DNA of 64,000 nucleotides. Origin: Halorhabdus salina. GTDB lineage: Archaea > Halobacteriota > Halobacteria > Halobacteriales > Haloarculaceae. The stretch covers positions 62,001 to 126,000 of the forward strand of contig NZ_JACDNP010000005.1 in assembly GCF_013839425.1 (NCBI RefSeq), in the 5' to 3' direction. Shown here piece after piece: positions 41,836 to 51,554 of the stretch (its first letter is position 1; the number at the start of each line of letters is the position of its first letter). The notes below the pieces were generated by a model, which worked only from the letters and a program-made list of their open reading frames with translations, was not told the DNA's origin and ran no database searches. The position numbers and the translations under genes are program-made.

Positions 41836-44268
41836 TCACAGCGAGACCGACTCTTTGCCCGAAAGTGAATCCGGGACGACCAGGGTTACGGTCGTTTCAC
41901 CACCGGACTGAGTGTTGAGCTGTAGTTCGACGGCCTCGCCTGCCGCCAGTCGTCGGCCGAACGTCGTCCCAGGTTCGAAATGCAACACCGCCCGATCCTC
42001 GGGGCCGTTGAGTGTCGTCGCCTCCCGAATCGAATCGTCGTCATCCCGAAGCGCGTGGACAGTGAAGCGTCCGTCAGCACCGGCCGCGTCTTGGGAAGTG
42101 AGCTGGTACCTGCCGTCGGATTCGACCCATTCGACGACAGCGTCACGCAGGTCGACTGACTCAGAATCGGGTGCCAGTCTGACCGTCATGTTGACGGACC
42201 CGATCGTTCCGTTCCGGATATCGGATCCGACGGTGGCAACCTCGACCACCCGGTCGGTCGGTGATTGGGTCGGCGTCGGCTCAGTCACAACTGGTGGGTC
42301 GGTCCCGATGAACCCGCCGTCCCGGAGGAAGATGCTCGCAAGCGTGCCCGTCGCCGACGGCTCGGCCGTCGTCCGAATCACGACCGCCGAACCGTCGGTT
42401 CGAACACTCACACCTGTGAGCACGTCAGTTGCGTCGCTATACCGCTCCGACCCACGCAGTTCCTGCAGTAGTGACCCGATCGTTCCGTCGAGGGATGTCG
42501 CGACCGCCTCGGCCGTGTCCGTACTTCCGGCATACAGTGTCGCACGGACGGTTATCTCAGACCCCGCAGTCTCGTAGACACCGGTCAGCATCCGAGCACG
42601 GTCGATCCCTGGAACGCTACTTCCTTCGCCGGGGATGCGGGTCGCCAGGCGGATCGAGCCACCGTCGATCGCTTTGAACCGCTCGCGCAGGCGATCATTC
42701 CACGCAGAGGTATCACCGTTCCGGACGGCGAGAGCGTCCTTCACGACCGCTGGCGAACCCACCAAGACCGTCCCATTTTCGGGGGCTGCAACCCACTGTT
42801 CCTCCTGGGCTGTTCTTTCGACTCCGACACGGTACGCTGTCGTCTCCGCGTACACTGTTTGTTCGACAGTATCGGTCGCCATCGTGTCGGCGATCGATTC
42901 CGCCGAGACGGATCCTGACACTTGCAACTGGTAGGCCACTCCCTGGACAGTTTCGGCTTGCCGTCCGAACATGAGGATCTGTTCGATCCGTGATGGTTCG
43001 ATCCCCCAGGTCGACTCCAGTCGGTCGAGGCTGCCGGATACCGTGTCGAACCGGGTATCCGGGGAGTCGAGCGCGGCGTCGACGAGTGTCCGTGTCGTCT
43101 CGTCGTCTGCGAGTCTGCCGTCCACTGCAAGCACGAAGTCGACGTCTGACGGAACCGATCCCACCGCGTCGACGTCGAGGGTGCTCGCAGGTCCACTGTC
43201 ATCATCGCCACCGATCAACCCGAGTTGCCAGGCACCGGCGGCTGCCGCCCCGCCGACGACGAGTACCAAGACGACGAGTGGGAGCGCCGAGTGGCGGAGC
43301 CTGTCGAACGTCCTGCCTGGTCCGGTTTGATCGTCAGAGCCGGGTGGGCCTCGCCGCCCACTCGGCCCTGGATCTGGCGGCCCACCGCCGGCCTGTCCGC
43401 CCTGCTGTGGCTGTCCCTGTGCGACCTGGCCCGGCGGTGGCTGTTCGGGTGCTGGCTCTTTTTGCGGTGGCTGCCCACCCTGCTGTGGTTGCCCCTGTCG
43501 TGATGGTTGGCCGCCTTGTTGTGGTTGTCCTTGTCGCGGTGGCTGCCCACCTTGCTGTGGTTGTCTTCCCTGGGGCTGATAGTCCTCGCGTTGGGGCTGA
43601 TTCTGCTGTGGTGGCCGGCCTCCGTGTTTGGCCTGTCTACTCGCGCTCGGTTGCTCAGTTCGTGTTCGTTGGTCCGTCTGTGGACTGTCTGGCTGTGGCG
43701 TCTCCGCTTGCTGTTCCTGCGGGGGCTGTCTGTGCTCCTGGCTGTCGGACAATCGTCCCTCAGTCGGTGGCTGGTGTGTCGCGGGCTGCTCGTTGACATG
43801 GTTGTCTGTCCGCGGCGTATCGCTTGGTGGTGTGTCGGTCTGTTCGTCGTCGGCAGCCGCTGTAGCACCGTCGTCGGGCACGGACTCGCCGTGAGTCGCG
43901 AGCACTGTCTCGGTCAATCCCGCTGCCTCGATGGCGTTGACGATGCCGTCGAAATCGAGATACTCGACCTCGTCTGGAATATTATCGATCGGTTCACCGG
44001 TCGCGTTTGTGACGATCCCCTGGTCAGCACCAAGGTCCTCGACGAGCGCGGGGAACTTCTCGAGGCGGTCGGTCGTCGGGGCCTCCTCCGCACAAATCCA
44101 GGCGATGCCTTTCGATTCGTCGTCCCCTTTGAATAGCACGAAAACGTGCGACCCACGCGTCTGGACAGCTGCATCGTCACCGTCTGCCCGGCGTACGGCG
44201 CGAACGACCTCAGCGAGCGTCGCGTCGTCCATGTCGCCGACACACTCGCGGAGTCGCTCGCTGGCCAT
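41836..44268 (-). CDS. Large membrane-anchored protein with Mrr-like N-terminus and Gln/Pro repeats
   Basis: An 810-aa protein. Residues 1-120 resemble a restriction-endonuclase-like (Mrr) fold, with VFVLFKGDD then AIVTNATGE-like strands, but without a clear catalytic PD-(D/E)xK set. Residues 125-320 are a low-complexity linker of Gln, Pro, Gly and Thr with perfect 12-residue repeats (QGQPQQGGQPxR). One transmembrane helix (about 330-350) leads to an external 450-residue domain with DVDFVLAVDGRL and several acidic strands. Possible roles are sensing or adhesion; nothing proves either. The start at 44268 has a TTTTTGG box 20-27 bases upstream. Confidence 0.75.
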   Translation of the reverse strand: MASERLRECVGDMDDATLAEVVRAVRRADGDDAAVQTRGSHVFVLFKGDDESKGIAWICAEEAPTTDRLEKFPALVEDLGADQGIVTNATGEPIDNIPDEVEYLDFDGIVNAIEAAGLTETVLATHGESVPDDGATAAADDEQTDTPPSDTPRTDNHVNEQPATHQPPTEGRLSDSQEHRQPPQEQQAETPQPDSPQTDQRTRTEQPSASRQAKHGGRPPQQNQPQREDYQPQGRQPQQGGQPPRQGQPQQGGQPSRQGQPQQGGQPPQKEPAPEQPPPGQVAQGQPQQGGQAGGGPPDPGPSGRRGPPGSDDQTGPGRTFDRLRHSALPLVVLVLVVGGAAAAGAWQLGLIGGDDDSGPASTLDVDAVGSVPSDVDFVLAVDGRLADDETTRTLVDAALDSPDTRFDTVSGSLDRLESTWGIEPSRIEQILMFGRQAETVQGVAYQLQVSGSVSAESIADTMATDTVEQTVYAETTAYRVGVERTAQEEQWVAAPENGTVLVGSPAVVKDALAVRNGDTSAWNDRLRERFKAIDGGSIRLATRIPGEGSSVPGIDRARMLTGVYETAGSEITVRATLYAGSTDTAEAVATSLDGTIGSLLQELRGSERYSDATDVLTGVSVRTDGSAVVIRTTAEPSATGTLASIFLRDGGFIGTDPPVVTEPTPTQSPTDRVVEVATVGSDIRNGTIGSVNMTVRLAPDSESVDLRDAVVEWVESDGRYQLTSQDAAGADGRFTVHALRDDDDSIREATTLNGPEDRAVLHFEPGTTFGRRLAAGEAVELQLNTQSGGETTVTLVVPDSLSGKESVSL
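43462..43570 (-). repeat. In-frame 36-bp tandem repeats coding Gln/Pro/Gly linker
   Basis: Three 36-base units encode GRQPQQGGQPPR, QGQPQQGGQPSR and QGQPQQGGQPPQ. A further partial unit (QGQPQQGGQ) lies nearer the membrane helix. Near-identity at the DNA level suggests recent slippage expansion. Confidence 0.75.
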
Positions 44269-44328
44269 GGTTAGCTTTATCGGGAAAGTGCCAAAAATTC
44301 TGCCCCGGTTCCGGGATCCGCCAGGCGA

Positions 44329-44808
44329 TCACTCGAGCTCGGCCTTCGTTCGTCGGTGGCGGTAGCGAAACATCGGCGCGAAGCCGACGACGGCCAACGG
44401 CCCGGCGAGACGGCCGAGGGAACCGCCGGCGAGTCGATACTCGACGTAATCCGTTATTTGCGTCCCGCCCGCAACGGCATCGAACTTGTGAGTATGTCGC
44501 CAGTGGGCAAAGGGGCCGCCCGACATTTCGTCGACGAAGTAGCCAGTGTCTCCGTCGCGTTCCCGCTCGAGAATCGTCGTCGTCATTTGCTGGCGCGGTC
44601 CAACGCCGAACGGCCGGATCGAGGCGTTGGCTGTCGCGCCCGCATCCATCACGTCGGGGTCGGTCTCGCCGTCCGGCCCCCGAACTGTCTCAACACGGAG
44701 CTTGAGCCAGTCCGGCGTCAGTGCCTCAAGCCCGTCGATCGAGGAGTGAAACGCCCAGACGTCCTCGAACGGAGCGTCGATCTGGACCGATCGCTTGTAG
44801 GTAGCCAT
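44329..44808 (-). CDS. SRPBCC/START-like lipid-binding protein
   Basis: A 159-aa member of the polyketide-cyclase/START superfamily. MATYKRSVQIDAPFEDVWAF is the diagnostic first strand and helix, followed by beta strands around a ligand pocket and a C-terminal helix (FAPMFRYRHRRTKAELE). Such proteins bind hydrophobic ligands; no catalytic role can be assigned. The ATG at 44808 is chosen over one nine codons upstream. It is co-directional with the 810-aa gene but separated by about 60 bp and its end is not overlapping. Confidence 0.82.
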   Translation of the reverse strand: MATYKRSVQIDAPFEDVWAFHSSIDGLEALTPDWLKLRVETVRGPDGETDPDVMDAGATANASIRPFGVGPRQQMTTTILERERDGDTGYFVDEMSGGPFAHWRHTHKFDAVAGGTQITDYVEYRLAGGSLGRLAGPLAVVGFAPMFRYRHRRTKAELE

Positions 44809-44849
44809 ACGCCAGTCTAGGGACTCGTCCGACAAAACGACGCGGGCTC

Positions 44850-46106
44850 TCAGTGCCAGCTATCGGCCTGCTGGCGCGTCTCGATGACCCGGCGGAGGGC
44901 GACGACGTAGGCGGCAATGCGGAGCGTCGCGAGGCCCTCGTCCTCGTAGGCGGTGACGAGATCGTCGAACGCGTCGGTGATGACTGTCTCGAGTTCCTCG
45001 TTGACGCGCTGTTCGCCCCAGTAGTTCCGGGTGCGGTTCTGGACCCACTCGAAGTACGAGACGGTGACGCCGCCGGCATTGGCGAGGATGTCCGGAATAA
45101 CCAGCGTGTCGGTCTTCGCGAGGACATCGTCAGCCTCGGGCGTCAGTGGGCCGTTGGCCGCTTCGACAATCACGTCGGCACTGACGTCTTTGGCAAGGTC
45201 GCCGTCGATCGCGTTCTCGAGGGCTGCCGGGACCAGAATGTCGACGTCGAGGGTCAGCAACTCGTCGTTCGTGAGCTCGCTGTCGGCCCCGCTGTAACCG
45301 ACGACGCTGCCCGTCTCACGTTTGTGCTCTTTGACGTCGCGCGGATCGAATCCGTCCCCAGCCTCGATTGCACCCGAGGAGTCCGAGACGGCAACCACTG
45401 ACGCGCCCAAGTCATCGAGCAGGTCGGCCGTGATCCAGCCGGCGTTGCCATAGCCCTGGACTGCGACGGTCGCCTCGGAAATGTCCCGGCCGAGATACTC
45501 GAAGGCTTCGCGGGCGACGAGCATTGAGGACCGACCCGTAGCCTCGACGCGGCCCTCGCTGCCACCGCTGGCGAGTGATTTACCCGTCACGACGCCGGGT
45601 TCGGTCGTGTTCTCTAAGGTCTCGTAGGTGTCTTTGATCCAGTTCATCTCCCGCTGGCCGGTGTTTACGTCGGGAGCCGGGACGTCACGGTCCTCGCCGA
45701 TCAGCGGCCGGAGTTCGGTCGCGAACGCACGGGTGATCCGTTCGAGTTCCGACTCTGAGTACTCGGCTGGGTCGATCACGATGCCGCCCTTGCCGCCACC
45801 CAGCGGGATGCCGACGGTCGCACATTTGTAGACCATCCAGCCCGAGAGTGCCTTGACTTCGTCGCGAGAGACACCCGGGTGATACCGAATCCCTCCCTTG
45901 TATGGCCCGCGCGCATCGTCGAACTGCGAGCGGAACGCCTTGAACGTCTCGTAGGAGCCGTCGTCCATCTCGACGGTGATGTTCGTTTCAAGCACTCGCT
46001 GTGGCCGTTTCAGCGCTTCAATTACGTCATCGCTGGCCGAAATCGACGCTGATGCGTCGTCGATCTGGTCTTGCAGACTCTCGAAGGGATTGACCGAATC
46101 TGACAT
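44850..46106 (-). CDS. gdhB: Glutamate dehydrogenase
   Basis: A 418-aa hexameric-type NAD(P)-glutamate dehydrogenase that interconverts glutamate and 2-oxoglutarate plus ammonia. [13 protein letters not shown], the catalytic-lysine loop PLGGGKGGI and the dinucleotide fold [10 protein letters not shown] are all present, as is [13 protein letters not shown]. The length and acidic surface agree with haloarchaeal enzymes. The ATG at 46106 has a CTTAATAAA box 22-30 bases upstream, excluding an in-frame extension to 46163. NAD versus NADP use cannot be told by eye. Confidence 0.93.
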   Translation of the reverse strand: MSDSVNPFESLQDQIDDASASISASDDVIEALKRPQRVLETNITVEMDDGSYETFKAFRSQFDDARGPYKGGIRYHPGVSRDEVKALSGWMVYKCATVGIPLGGGKGGIVIDPAEYSESELERITRAFATELRPLIGEDRDVPAPDVNTGQREMNWIKDTYETLENTTEPGVVTGKSLASGGSEGRVEATGRSSMLVAREAFEYLGRDISEATVAVQGYGNAGWITADLLDDLGASVVAVSDSSGAIEAGDGFDPRDVKEHKRETGSVVGYSGADSELTNDELLTLDVDILVPAALENAIDGDLAKDVSADVIVEAANGPLTPEADDVLAKTDTLVIPDILANAGGVTVSYFEWVQNRTRNYWGEQRVNEELETVITDAFDDLVTAYEDEGLATLRIAAYVVALRRVIETRQQADSWH

Positions 46107-46127
46107 GCGTCCAGTCTCACCCTGCCC

Positions 46128-46136
46128 TTTATTAAG
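46128..46136 (-). promoter_or_regulatory. TATA-like box of gdh
   Basis: CTTAATAAA on the minus strand centres about 26 bases before the gdh ATG, the standard leaderless position, and fixes the start at 46106. Confidence 0.5.
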
Positions 46137-46232
46137 CCCATCGGGATAGATACCACATATCACGCACGCAATCGGTCACGGTTGATCGAACCGGATCCAA
46201 ATAATTTTGCGCACGGGAACCAGACCCACGCT

Positions 46233-46730
46233 ATGGCGGATGCGATCGACGACTCACGAACTGTGCGGGACGGAACCGCTACTGGCGCGCTCGCCTGGAT
46301 TCTCGGCGTGGTCATCGCGCTCGTCTTCCTGGCTCTGTTCTCGACGATCGATGGGGGCTTTCTGGACCTGTTTGCCACCAGCGTCGTGTTCTACTACACG
46401 TTTCACCTGTGGCCACTCATTCTGGTTCCTGCCGATTTGAGTGCGAGTGCCGCCGTCTTCGCCCCCGTCGCGATGCTGGTGCTGTTCTGGGCTGGCTTCC
46501 GTGCAGCGATTCGGGCTGAGACCCACTCTGGGCGTGACGGCTTTGCCCGTGGTGCCGCGATCGCTATCGGGTATCTCGGGATGGCTATCGTGTCGCTGCC
46601 AGCATTCGCGATCTCAATCGAGGGCTCGCTCCTCGCCGATCCACTCGTGACTGTCGTCATTGTCGCGACGACGGGCATCGTCTTCCCGGTCGTCTTTGGC
46701 GGCCTCGGTGGCTGGATTGCTGGTCGCTGA
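46233..46730 (+). CDS. Four-helix membrane protein, function unknown
   Basis: A 165-aa protein starting MADAIDDSRTVRDG, with four hydrophobic helices (about 17-35, 60-85, 100-125 and 135-160) and a Gly-rich end (FGGLGGWIAGR). A start at 46182 is in frame but would begin upstream of AATAATTTTGC, the probable promoter. No characterised family is recognised. The small protein gene at 46825 follows in the same direction. Confidence 0.65.
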   Translation: MADAIDDSRTVRDGTATGALAWILGVVIALVFLALFSTIDGGFLDLFATSVVFYYTFHLWPLILVPADLSASAAVFAPVAMLVLFWAGFRAAIRAETHSGRDGFARGAAIAIGYLGMAIVSLPAFAISIEGSLLADPLVTVVIVATTGIVFPVVFGGLGGWIAGR

Positions 46731-46824
46731 GACCAGTTTTTCAGGAAGGTTTTCGGGAAGGAGTGTCCGCGGGCCACCCCCAGCAACCGACAACTACGAC
46801 ACGATTGGGCCCAATGTGTCACCC

Positions 46825-47100
46825 ATGGCTGAGGAGACGCTCACCGACGGTGCGATCACCGCACGGTATTTCGAGACTGACGCTGAACGAATTCTCTCCT
46901 TCCAGGGCAATGACGGAAGCGCAGCAATCGCCCAAAACCTCGACGGGTACGCAATGGTGAAAGTGCGTCCGTCTCCTGACGGCGACGAACTCGAACGGTA
47001 CTATGGGTTCGACATGGCACTGGATCACGCCGCGGAACTGCTTGGGGTCGAGCCGTCGGCGCTCCCGATCCCGGACCCCGCCCAAGACATGGGAATGTAA
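46825..47100 (+). CDS. Small soluble conserved-looking protein
   Basis: A 91-aa acidic protein starting MAEETLTDGAITARYF and ending PDPAQDMGM. It has an alternating strand pattern (RILSFQGNDGSAAIAQ) and one helix (DMALDHAAELLG). There is no membrane segment or metal motif. It probably is a conserved haloarchaeal hypothetical; function unknown. An upstream in-frame extension is unlike protein in composition and is rejected. Confidence 0.62.
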   Translation: MAEETLTDGAITARYFETDAERILSFQGNDGSAAIAQNLDGYAMVKVRPSPDGDELERYYGFDMALDHAAELLGVEPSALPIPDPAQDMGM

Positions 47101-47131
47101 TCAGCGGCCATCGTGGCGTTCGTGACGCAAC

Positions 47132-48061
47132 TCACGCGTCGAATTCGCCCGTCACCACGTCGACGAACTTGTCGGGGTGTTCGACGTGGGGGAGCAGTTT
47201 TGCGTCGTCGAAGACGATCAGGCGCGCGTCCGCCCGCTCGGCCAGTTCCTGTCCGGTCTCGACCGGCGTCGTGTCGGTCTCCCGGCCCCAGACGAGCGTG
47301 ATCGGCACGTCGAGCGCGGCGAGATGCTCGCCGAGATCGTCCTCGGGATCGAGATACCCGCCGAGGAAGGAGGCTGGTGCGTAGCGACTGCCCGACTGAT
47401 GGGCACTTCGCCACTCGTAGGCGAGCGTTTCATCCGTGAGATTGTCCACGTCTGCGTACCCGTGATCTTCGTGGAAGTGACGCAAACTGGGTTTGCTGAC
47501 CAGCAGGTTGAACAGCCCAGTGCCAACGACCGGCGATCGCAACAGGGCCCGAACCCAGGGCCGCCGTCCCTCGCCCATCGTTTCGTCGGTCGGACTGATC
47601 AACACCACCGACTCGACCGCCGCGTCGCTCGCTCCGGCGGCCGCGTAGGCACCCGAGAGCGAGGAGGCGACGACCGTCGGCTCGTCGACGAGATCTTCGA
47701 TCACGTCAGCGATAAACGTCTCGTATAGCGACGCCGAGTACAACAGTGGCGGTCGATCCGAGCGACCGAACCCGGGAAGATCGGGTGCAACGACGTGATG
47801 GTCTTTCGAGAGGGCTTCGATTACCTCGGCAAACTCACGACTCGAGGAGGCGGCCGAAACGCCGTGCACAGCGAGAAGATCCGGATCATCGGGGTCGCCG
47901 GCTTCCGTGTAGCCAACCTCGAAGCCGCGCCAGTGGTACGTCCCGGAGACGCCTGGGAACGGCGGTTCGAGTTCGCCTGCTTCGTGGCTGAGCAATCGGT
48001 TGATCCCCGTTGCTATACCAACGGTCCCGACGGCGGCCCCCAGGGCCCTTCGAAGGTTCAT
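47132..48061 (-). CDS. Alpha/beta hydrolase
   Basis: A 309-aa alpha/beta hydrolase. VHGVSAASSSREF is the oxyanion strand region, the nucleophile elbow is SSLSGA near residue 134, the acid follows late (VWGRETDTTP) and the catalytic His is in LPHVEHPD near the C-terminus. The N-terminus has a hydrophobic stretch (GAAVGTVGIATGINRLL), perhaps a membrane association segment. It may hydrolyse an ester; the substrate is unknown. CTATAAG (48087-48094) is a leaderless promoter 26-33 bases upstream. Confidence 0.85.
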   Translation of the reverse strand: MNLRRALGAAVGTVGIATGINRLLSHEAGELEPPFPGVSGTYHWRGFEVGYTEAGDPDDPDLLAVHGVSAASSSREFAEVIEALSKDHHVVAPDLPGFGRSDRPPLLYSASLYETFIADVIEDLVDEPTVVASSLSGAYAAAGASDAAVESVVLISPTDETMGEGRRPWVRALLRSPVVGTGLFNLLVSKPSLRHFHEDHGYADVDNLTDETLAYEWRSAHQSGSRYAPASFLGGYLDPEDDLGEHLAALDVPITLVWGRETDTTPVETGQELAERADARLIVFDDAKLLPHVEHPDKFVDVVTGEFDA

Positions 48062-48106
48062 ATCCGAGTTGACGTGCGTGACCGGCTTATAGGTGATGCC
48101 GATCCG

Positions 48107-48919
48107 CTATCGGAAGACGAATCGACTACCGATCGCCAGCATACTGACCGTCCAGAGAGCCAATCCGAGCGTCGCCCATCCCGGGTGGATACCGCCGGCG
48201 ATGGGCGCCGCAGCGATCGGCGCAGCGACGAGTTCCAAAACGAGTCCCCGGAAGGCCGAGAGGGGACTGACTGCGAGGAGTGCGTCGAGAGACCCGCCGC
48301 CGATCAGATCAGTGGCGAGTCCAGCGACGATGGCGAGGTCGAGGCCGATCAGGATTGCAAGCAAGCTCACGATTGACAGTGCGATGCCACTGGCGCGCGT
48401 CCCAGCCAGCGCAGAGACGCCGATGGTGATCGCCAGGGCCGTCGAGGCGAAGACGGCCGTCAGCACAAACAAGCGGACGTAGACGATCGGCGTGTCGACG
48501 GTGTCGTGGGCGGCAATGACCGACACTGACTCCTCTCGAAAGAACACGACGATCCCCGAGGCAAGCACGAGTGGAACCAACACAGCGACCAGCAGCGCGG
48601 CCAGGCGACCGAGATACACGCCGAGGACGTACGACCGGCCCGAGAGTGGATACGTCCGCAAGACGGCGAGTTCCCCGCGGGTTCGATCGCCCAGAATCGC
48701 GTGGTAGCCGACGGCGAAGGCAACCAGCGGGACCAGTACCTCCAGGGGTGTCAGCAGATTCAGCGAGAGCGCGAGGTACCCCCCGCCGCTACTTACCCAG
48801 GCGAACCCGAGTATCGCGATGGCGTACCCCGCGGCGACGGCCAATACGGTTCGATTCCGACAGACTGACTCGAAGGCGCGCTGGGCGACCGAGAGGATCC
48901 GCCGACGCTGATCAGTCAT
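48107..48919 (-). CDS. nosY: ABC transporter permease, NosY-like
   Basis: A 270-aa ABC-2-type permease with six hydrophobic helices. GDRTRGELAVLRTYPLSGRS near residue 85 is the NosY-type motif for the first external loop. It follows the ATPase gene with an eight-base overlap. NosFY transporters carry a sulphur or copper-related species for metallation of copper enzymes such as N2O reductase. The assignment rests on this gene order. Confidence 0.83.
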   Translation of the reverse strand: MTDQRRRILSVAQRAFESVCRNRTVLAVAAGYAIAILGFAWVSSGGGYLALSLNLLTPLEVLVPLVAFAVGYHAILGDRTRGELAVLRTYPLSGRSYVLGVYLGRLAALLVAVLVPLVLASGIVVFFREESVSVIAAHDTVDTPIVYVRLFVLTAVFASTALAITIGVSALAGTRASGIALSIVSLLAILIGLDLAIVAGLATDLIGGGSLDALLAVSPLSAFRGLVLELVAAPIAAAPIAGGIHPGWATLGLALWTVSMLAIGSRFVFR

Positions 48920-49658
48920 CTACGTCACCTCCTGCACTCGCGTGAACGCCAACCAGTCCGTCTCGACCGAGGATTTCGTCGAAGGCCCCATCCAGGGAGT
49001 CCGCGTCGGCTTGCTCGCACAATTGTGCCGGACTGGCGCGCGCGACGATCGAACCGCCGTCGAGGACGAGGATCTCGTCGGCGATGCGCTCGGCCGCAGC
49101 CAGGTCGTGTGTCGCTAGCAGCACTGCCGTGCCATCAGCAGCGATATCGACGATCGCATCCGCGATGTGATGGCGGAGTTGTGGGTCGAGCCCGCTCGCG
49201 GGTTCGTCGAGTGTCAGGATCGGCGGGGAACCGATCGTCGCCTGGGCGAGGCCGAGCAAGCGGGTCATCCCGCCCGAGAGGGCTGCGACGCGGCGGTCCG
49301 CGACGGCTGTCAGTCCGACGCGATCCAGTGTCTCCTCGACATCGACGGCCCCTGGGACGAGCGTACTGTAGAATTCGATCGTCTCGGCGACAGTGAACTG
49401 TGGCCGGAACGCCGGTCGCTGAGGGACGTACCCGACCGTCCGTCCACCAGGTTGCTGGCGGGAAACGGCCCCGCTATCGGGATCGAGCAGCCCGGCAGCG
49501 ATCGACAACAGTGTCGTCTTCCCCGATCCGTTCGGCCCGAGCAAGGCGACCACTGACCCGCGCTCGACCGTCACCGAAACGCCCTCCAGGACGGAGACGT
49601 CGCCGTAGGCGTGTGTGATTTCGCGCAATTCGAGTGCCGGGTTGGTGTCTTGGCTCAT
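48912..49658 (-). CDS. nosF: ABC transporter ATPase, NosF-like
   Basis: A 248-aa ATPase with Walker A GPNGSGKTTL near residue 38, signature LSGGMTRLLGLAQ and Walker B ILTLDEPASGLDP. It pairs with the NosY-like permease (overlapping) and the NosD-like protein just upstream (four-base overlap). All three are co-transcribed. The signature reads MTR rather than the common QRQ, as in the NosF/ABC-2 group. Confidence 0.88.
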   Translation of the reverse strand: MSQDTNPALELREITHAYGDVSVLEGVSVTVERGSVVALLGPNGSGKTTLLSIAAGLLDPDSGAVSRQQPGGRTVGYVPQRPAFRPQFTVAETIEFYSTLVPGAVDVEETLDRVGLTAVADRRVAALSGGMTRLLGLAQATIGSPPILTLDEPASGLDPQLRHHIADAIVDIAADGTAVLLATHDLAAAERIADEILVLDGGSIVARASPAQLCEQADADSLDGAFDEILGRDGLVGVHASAGGDVDD

Positions 49659-51553
49659 GGGTGTCCCTCTTGTCCGGTCGTCGCATTGCTGGCGGCTGTC
49701 AGCCGCTCGGGCTGGACTGGCTGGCCGCGAGGCGCGTCGTCGACGACGTTGGCACTTCGCAACCCGCGGACCGACGCCTGGAATTGCCGGAGGACGGCCA
49801 CGGCCGGCGAACGAGCGAGTGTCCCGCCGCCGTCGCTCGATCCGACGGTTCGATCGACCACTCCACTCGGGCGGAAGGGGCGTGCTATCGTCCCGTCACC
49901 ATCTCGGTCCTGACCCGGAATCGGGCCCCAGTAGTTCCCCGACCAGACACGAACGGGGCCGCGCCCCGTCGAGACGTAGTGGTCGTTGTCGACGATATCG
50001 TTTTCAGTGACGCGATTGGTCGGCACAATCGTCCCGGTTCGCAAACCGGCCTCGTTACCGACGAGAACGTTCCGGGCGTACAGCGATCGCTGGGTACCCA
50101 TATCCAGTCCGTACTGATTGTCGATAAGGACGTTCCCGGTGGTGAGCGACGCACTTCCCGACATCGAGACGCCGATGCCGCTGTCGGTGACGTGGTTGTC
50201 GAGGACGGCATTTGATCGGGGACGAGTCATCACGACGATGCCGATATTCGTCTCGTCGACGGTATTGTTGGCAACCAGCGATCGGGATGTAAACATCTCG
50301 TGGACGCCAAAACGCAGTCCAGTCATTCGGTTGTCTCGCACGACGATCCCGTCGGCATGGTGGGTGTACACGGCGTCACGCCCGCCCTGGAAGGTGCTGT
50401 CCTGGACGACCATTCGGGACTCGATCGCCAGCACGCTCATGAAGCCCTCGCGCCACGTCTCGGTCCCGTCGACTGAGACATTCCGCACGACGACCCCGTC
50501 GCTATCCCGGGCGATGATGCCGTTGGCGGACGTCTCGATGTCGACACCAGCGACCAGCGAGCGGTTGGCTTCGTCGAAAACGACACCAGCATCGCCGTAC
50601 CCGTACGTGTTCCGGATCGTCTCGTCCCAGGAGCCGTTTGGCTCTGAGCCGGGCGGTGAGCCAGTGTTTTCGCTCCCAATCCCGGCGATTGAGAGGTTCG
50701 CCAGGGCCGTTCGCGGGGACTGCAAGCGCAGGATAGTGCCCGATCCGTTACCACGGATTCGCGTCTCCGGCCCCGCGCCGCGGATGGTGAGGGGCTTGGT
50801 AACGGTCACGTTCACTCGAAACGCACCGGACGGAAGTCGGACAGTTGTATTCGGTGGTGCCGCCTCGATCGCGGCCGAAAGCGTCGGTGTGTCCTCGCCG
50901 ACGACGATCGACGTCTCCCGATCGAGCAAGGCCCCACGACGATTGACGGTCCAATTGGCCCACTGGCCTCGATCTGCTACCTGGTCCTCGACCTCGACTG
51001 CTGGTTCGGTGACGTCTCGATCCGATAGCTCGGACCACTGGAGGATCTCCCCGCCGTATGCAGCGACGAACGAACGGGCCGCCTCACGGTCGCCGAACGG
51101 GACAATGGCCGGCCCAGCCGGCGTTCGTGCTTCGCTATCGACGACAAAAGACGCTGCCGAAGCACTCGTCCACCCCACGGCTGGATCAGAAGCCACTGTC
51201 AGATACCCCTCGTCGGTCACGGCTGGGCCAGCGCCGGCGAAATCCGTGACGAACACGCCAACGGGGCGGCCGAACTGTCGAGTCGTGTGGTCGGATGCCA
51301 ACTCGCTGAGCGCCGATTCGACGCCGTAGTACCCAAGGACGTACTGATACTCAGAGAAGAAGACTTCGACGCGGGGGATCTCGTAGCCGGTTTCCTCGGC
51401 TTGCCGGACATCGACCCCCGTCAGGCCAGTAGTGAGGGTTTCGGAGAATGCGACTGGTTCGACCGTGACATCCGTGGTGGGTTGGACGGCAAAAGCCAGA
51501 CTCGCGCCCGCAAGAATCAGCGCCAGCCCGGCGAGGACGACGACCACGCGCAT
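49655..51553 (-). CDS. nosD: NosD-like periplasmic copper-assembly beta-helix protein
   Basis: A 632-aa secreted protein. An N-terminal signal/anchor helix (VVVVLAGLALILAGASLAF) precedes a NosL-like domain and about 300 residues of parallel beta-helix rungs with repeated NTVDxTNIGIVVMTRPRSN-type turns, the NosD fold. NosD takes part in copper-site assembly of nitrous oxide reductase with NosFY and NosL. No nosZ is in this window, so it may instead serve a copper oxidase or halocyanin. Confidence 0.87.
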   Translation of the reverse strand: MRVVVVLAGLALILAGASLAFAVQPTTDVTVEPVAFSETLTTGLTGVDVRQAEETGYEIPRVEVFFSEYQYVLGYYGVESALSELASDHTTRQFGRPVGVFVTDFAGAGPAVTDEGYLTVASDPAVGWTSASAASFVVDSEARTPAGPAIVPFGDREAARSFVAAYGGEILQWSELSDRDVTEPAVEVEDQVADRGQWANWTVNRRGALLDRETSIVVGEDTPTLSAAIEAAPPNTTVRLPSGAFRVNVTVTKPLTIRGAGPETRIRGNGSGTILRLQSPRTALANLSIAGIGSENTGSPPGSEPNGSWDETIRNTYGYGDAGVVFDEANRSLVAGVDIETSANGIIARDSDGVVVRNVSVDGTETWREGFMSVLAIESRMVVQDSTFQGGRDAVYTHHADGIVVRDNRMTGLRFGVHEMFTSRSLVANNTVDETNIGIVVMTRPRSNAVLDNHVTDSGIGVSMSGSASLTTGNVLIDNQYGLDMGTQRSLYARNVLVGNEAGLRTGTIVPTNRVTENDIVDNDHYVSTGRGPVRVWSGNYWGPIPGQDRDGDGTIARPFRPSGVVDRTVGSSDGGGTLARSPAVAVLRQFQASVRGLRSANVVDDAPRGQPVQPERLTAASNATTGQEGHP

Positions 51554-51554
51554 G

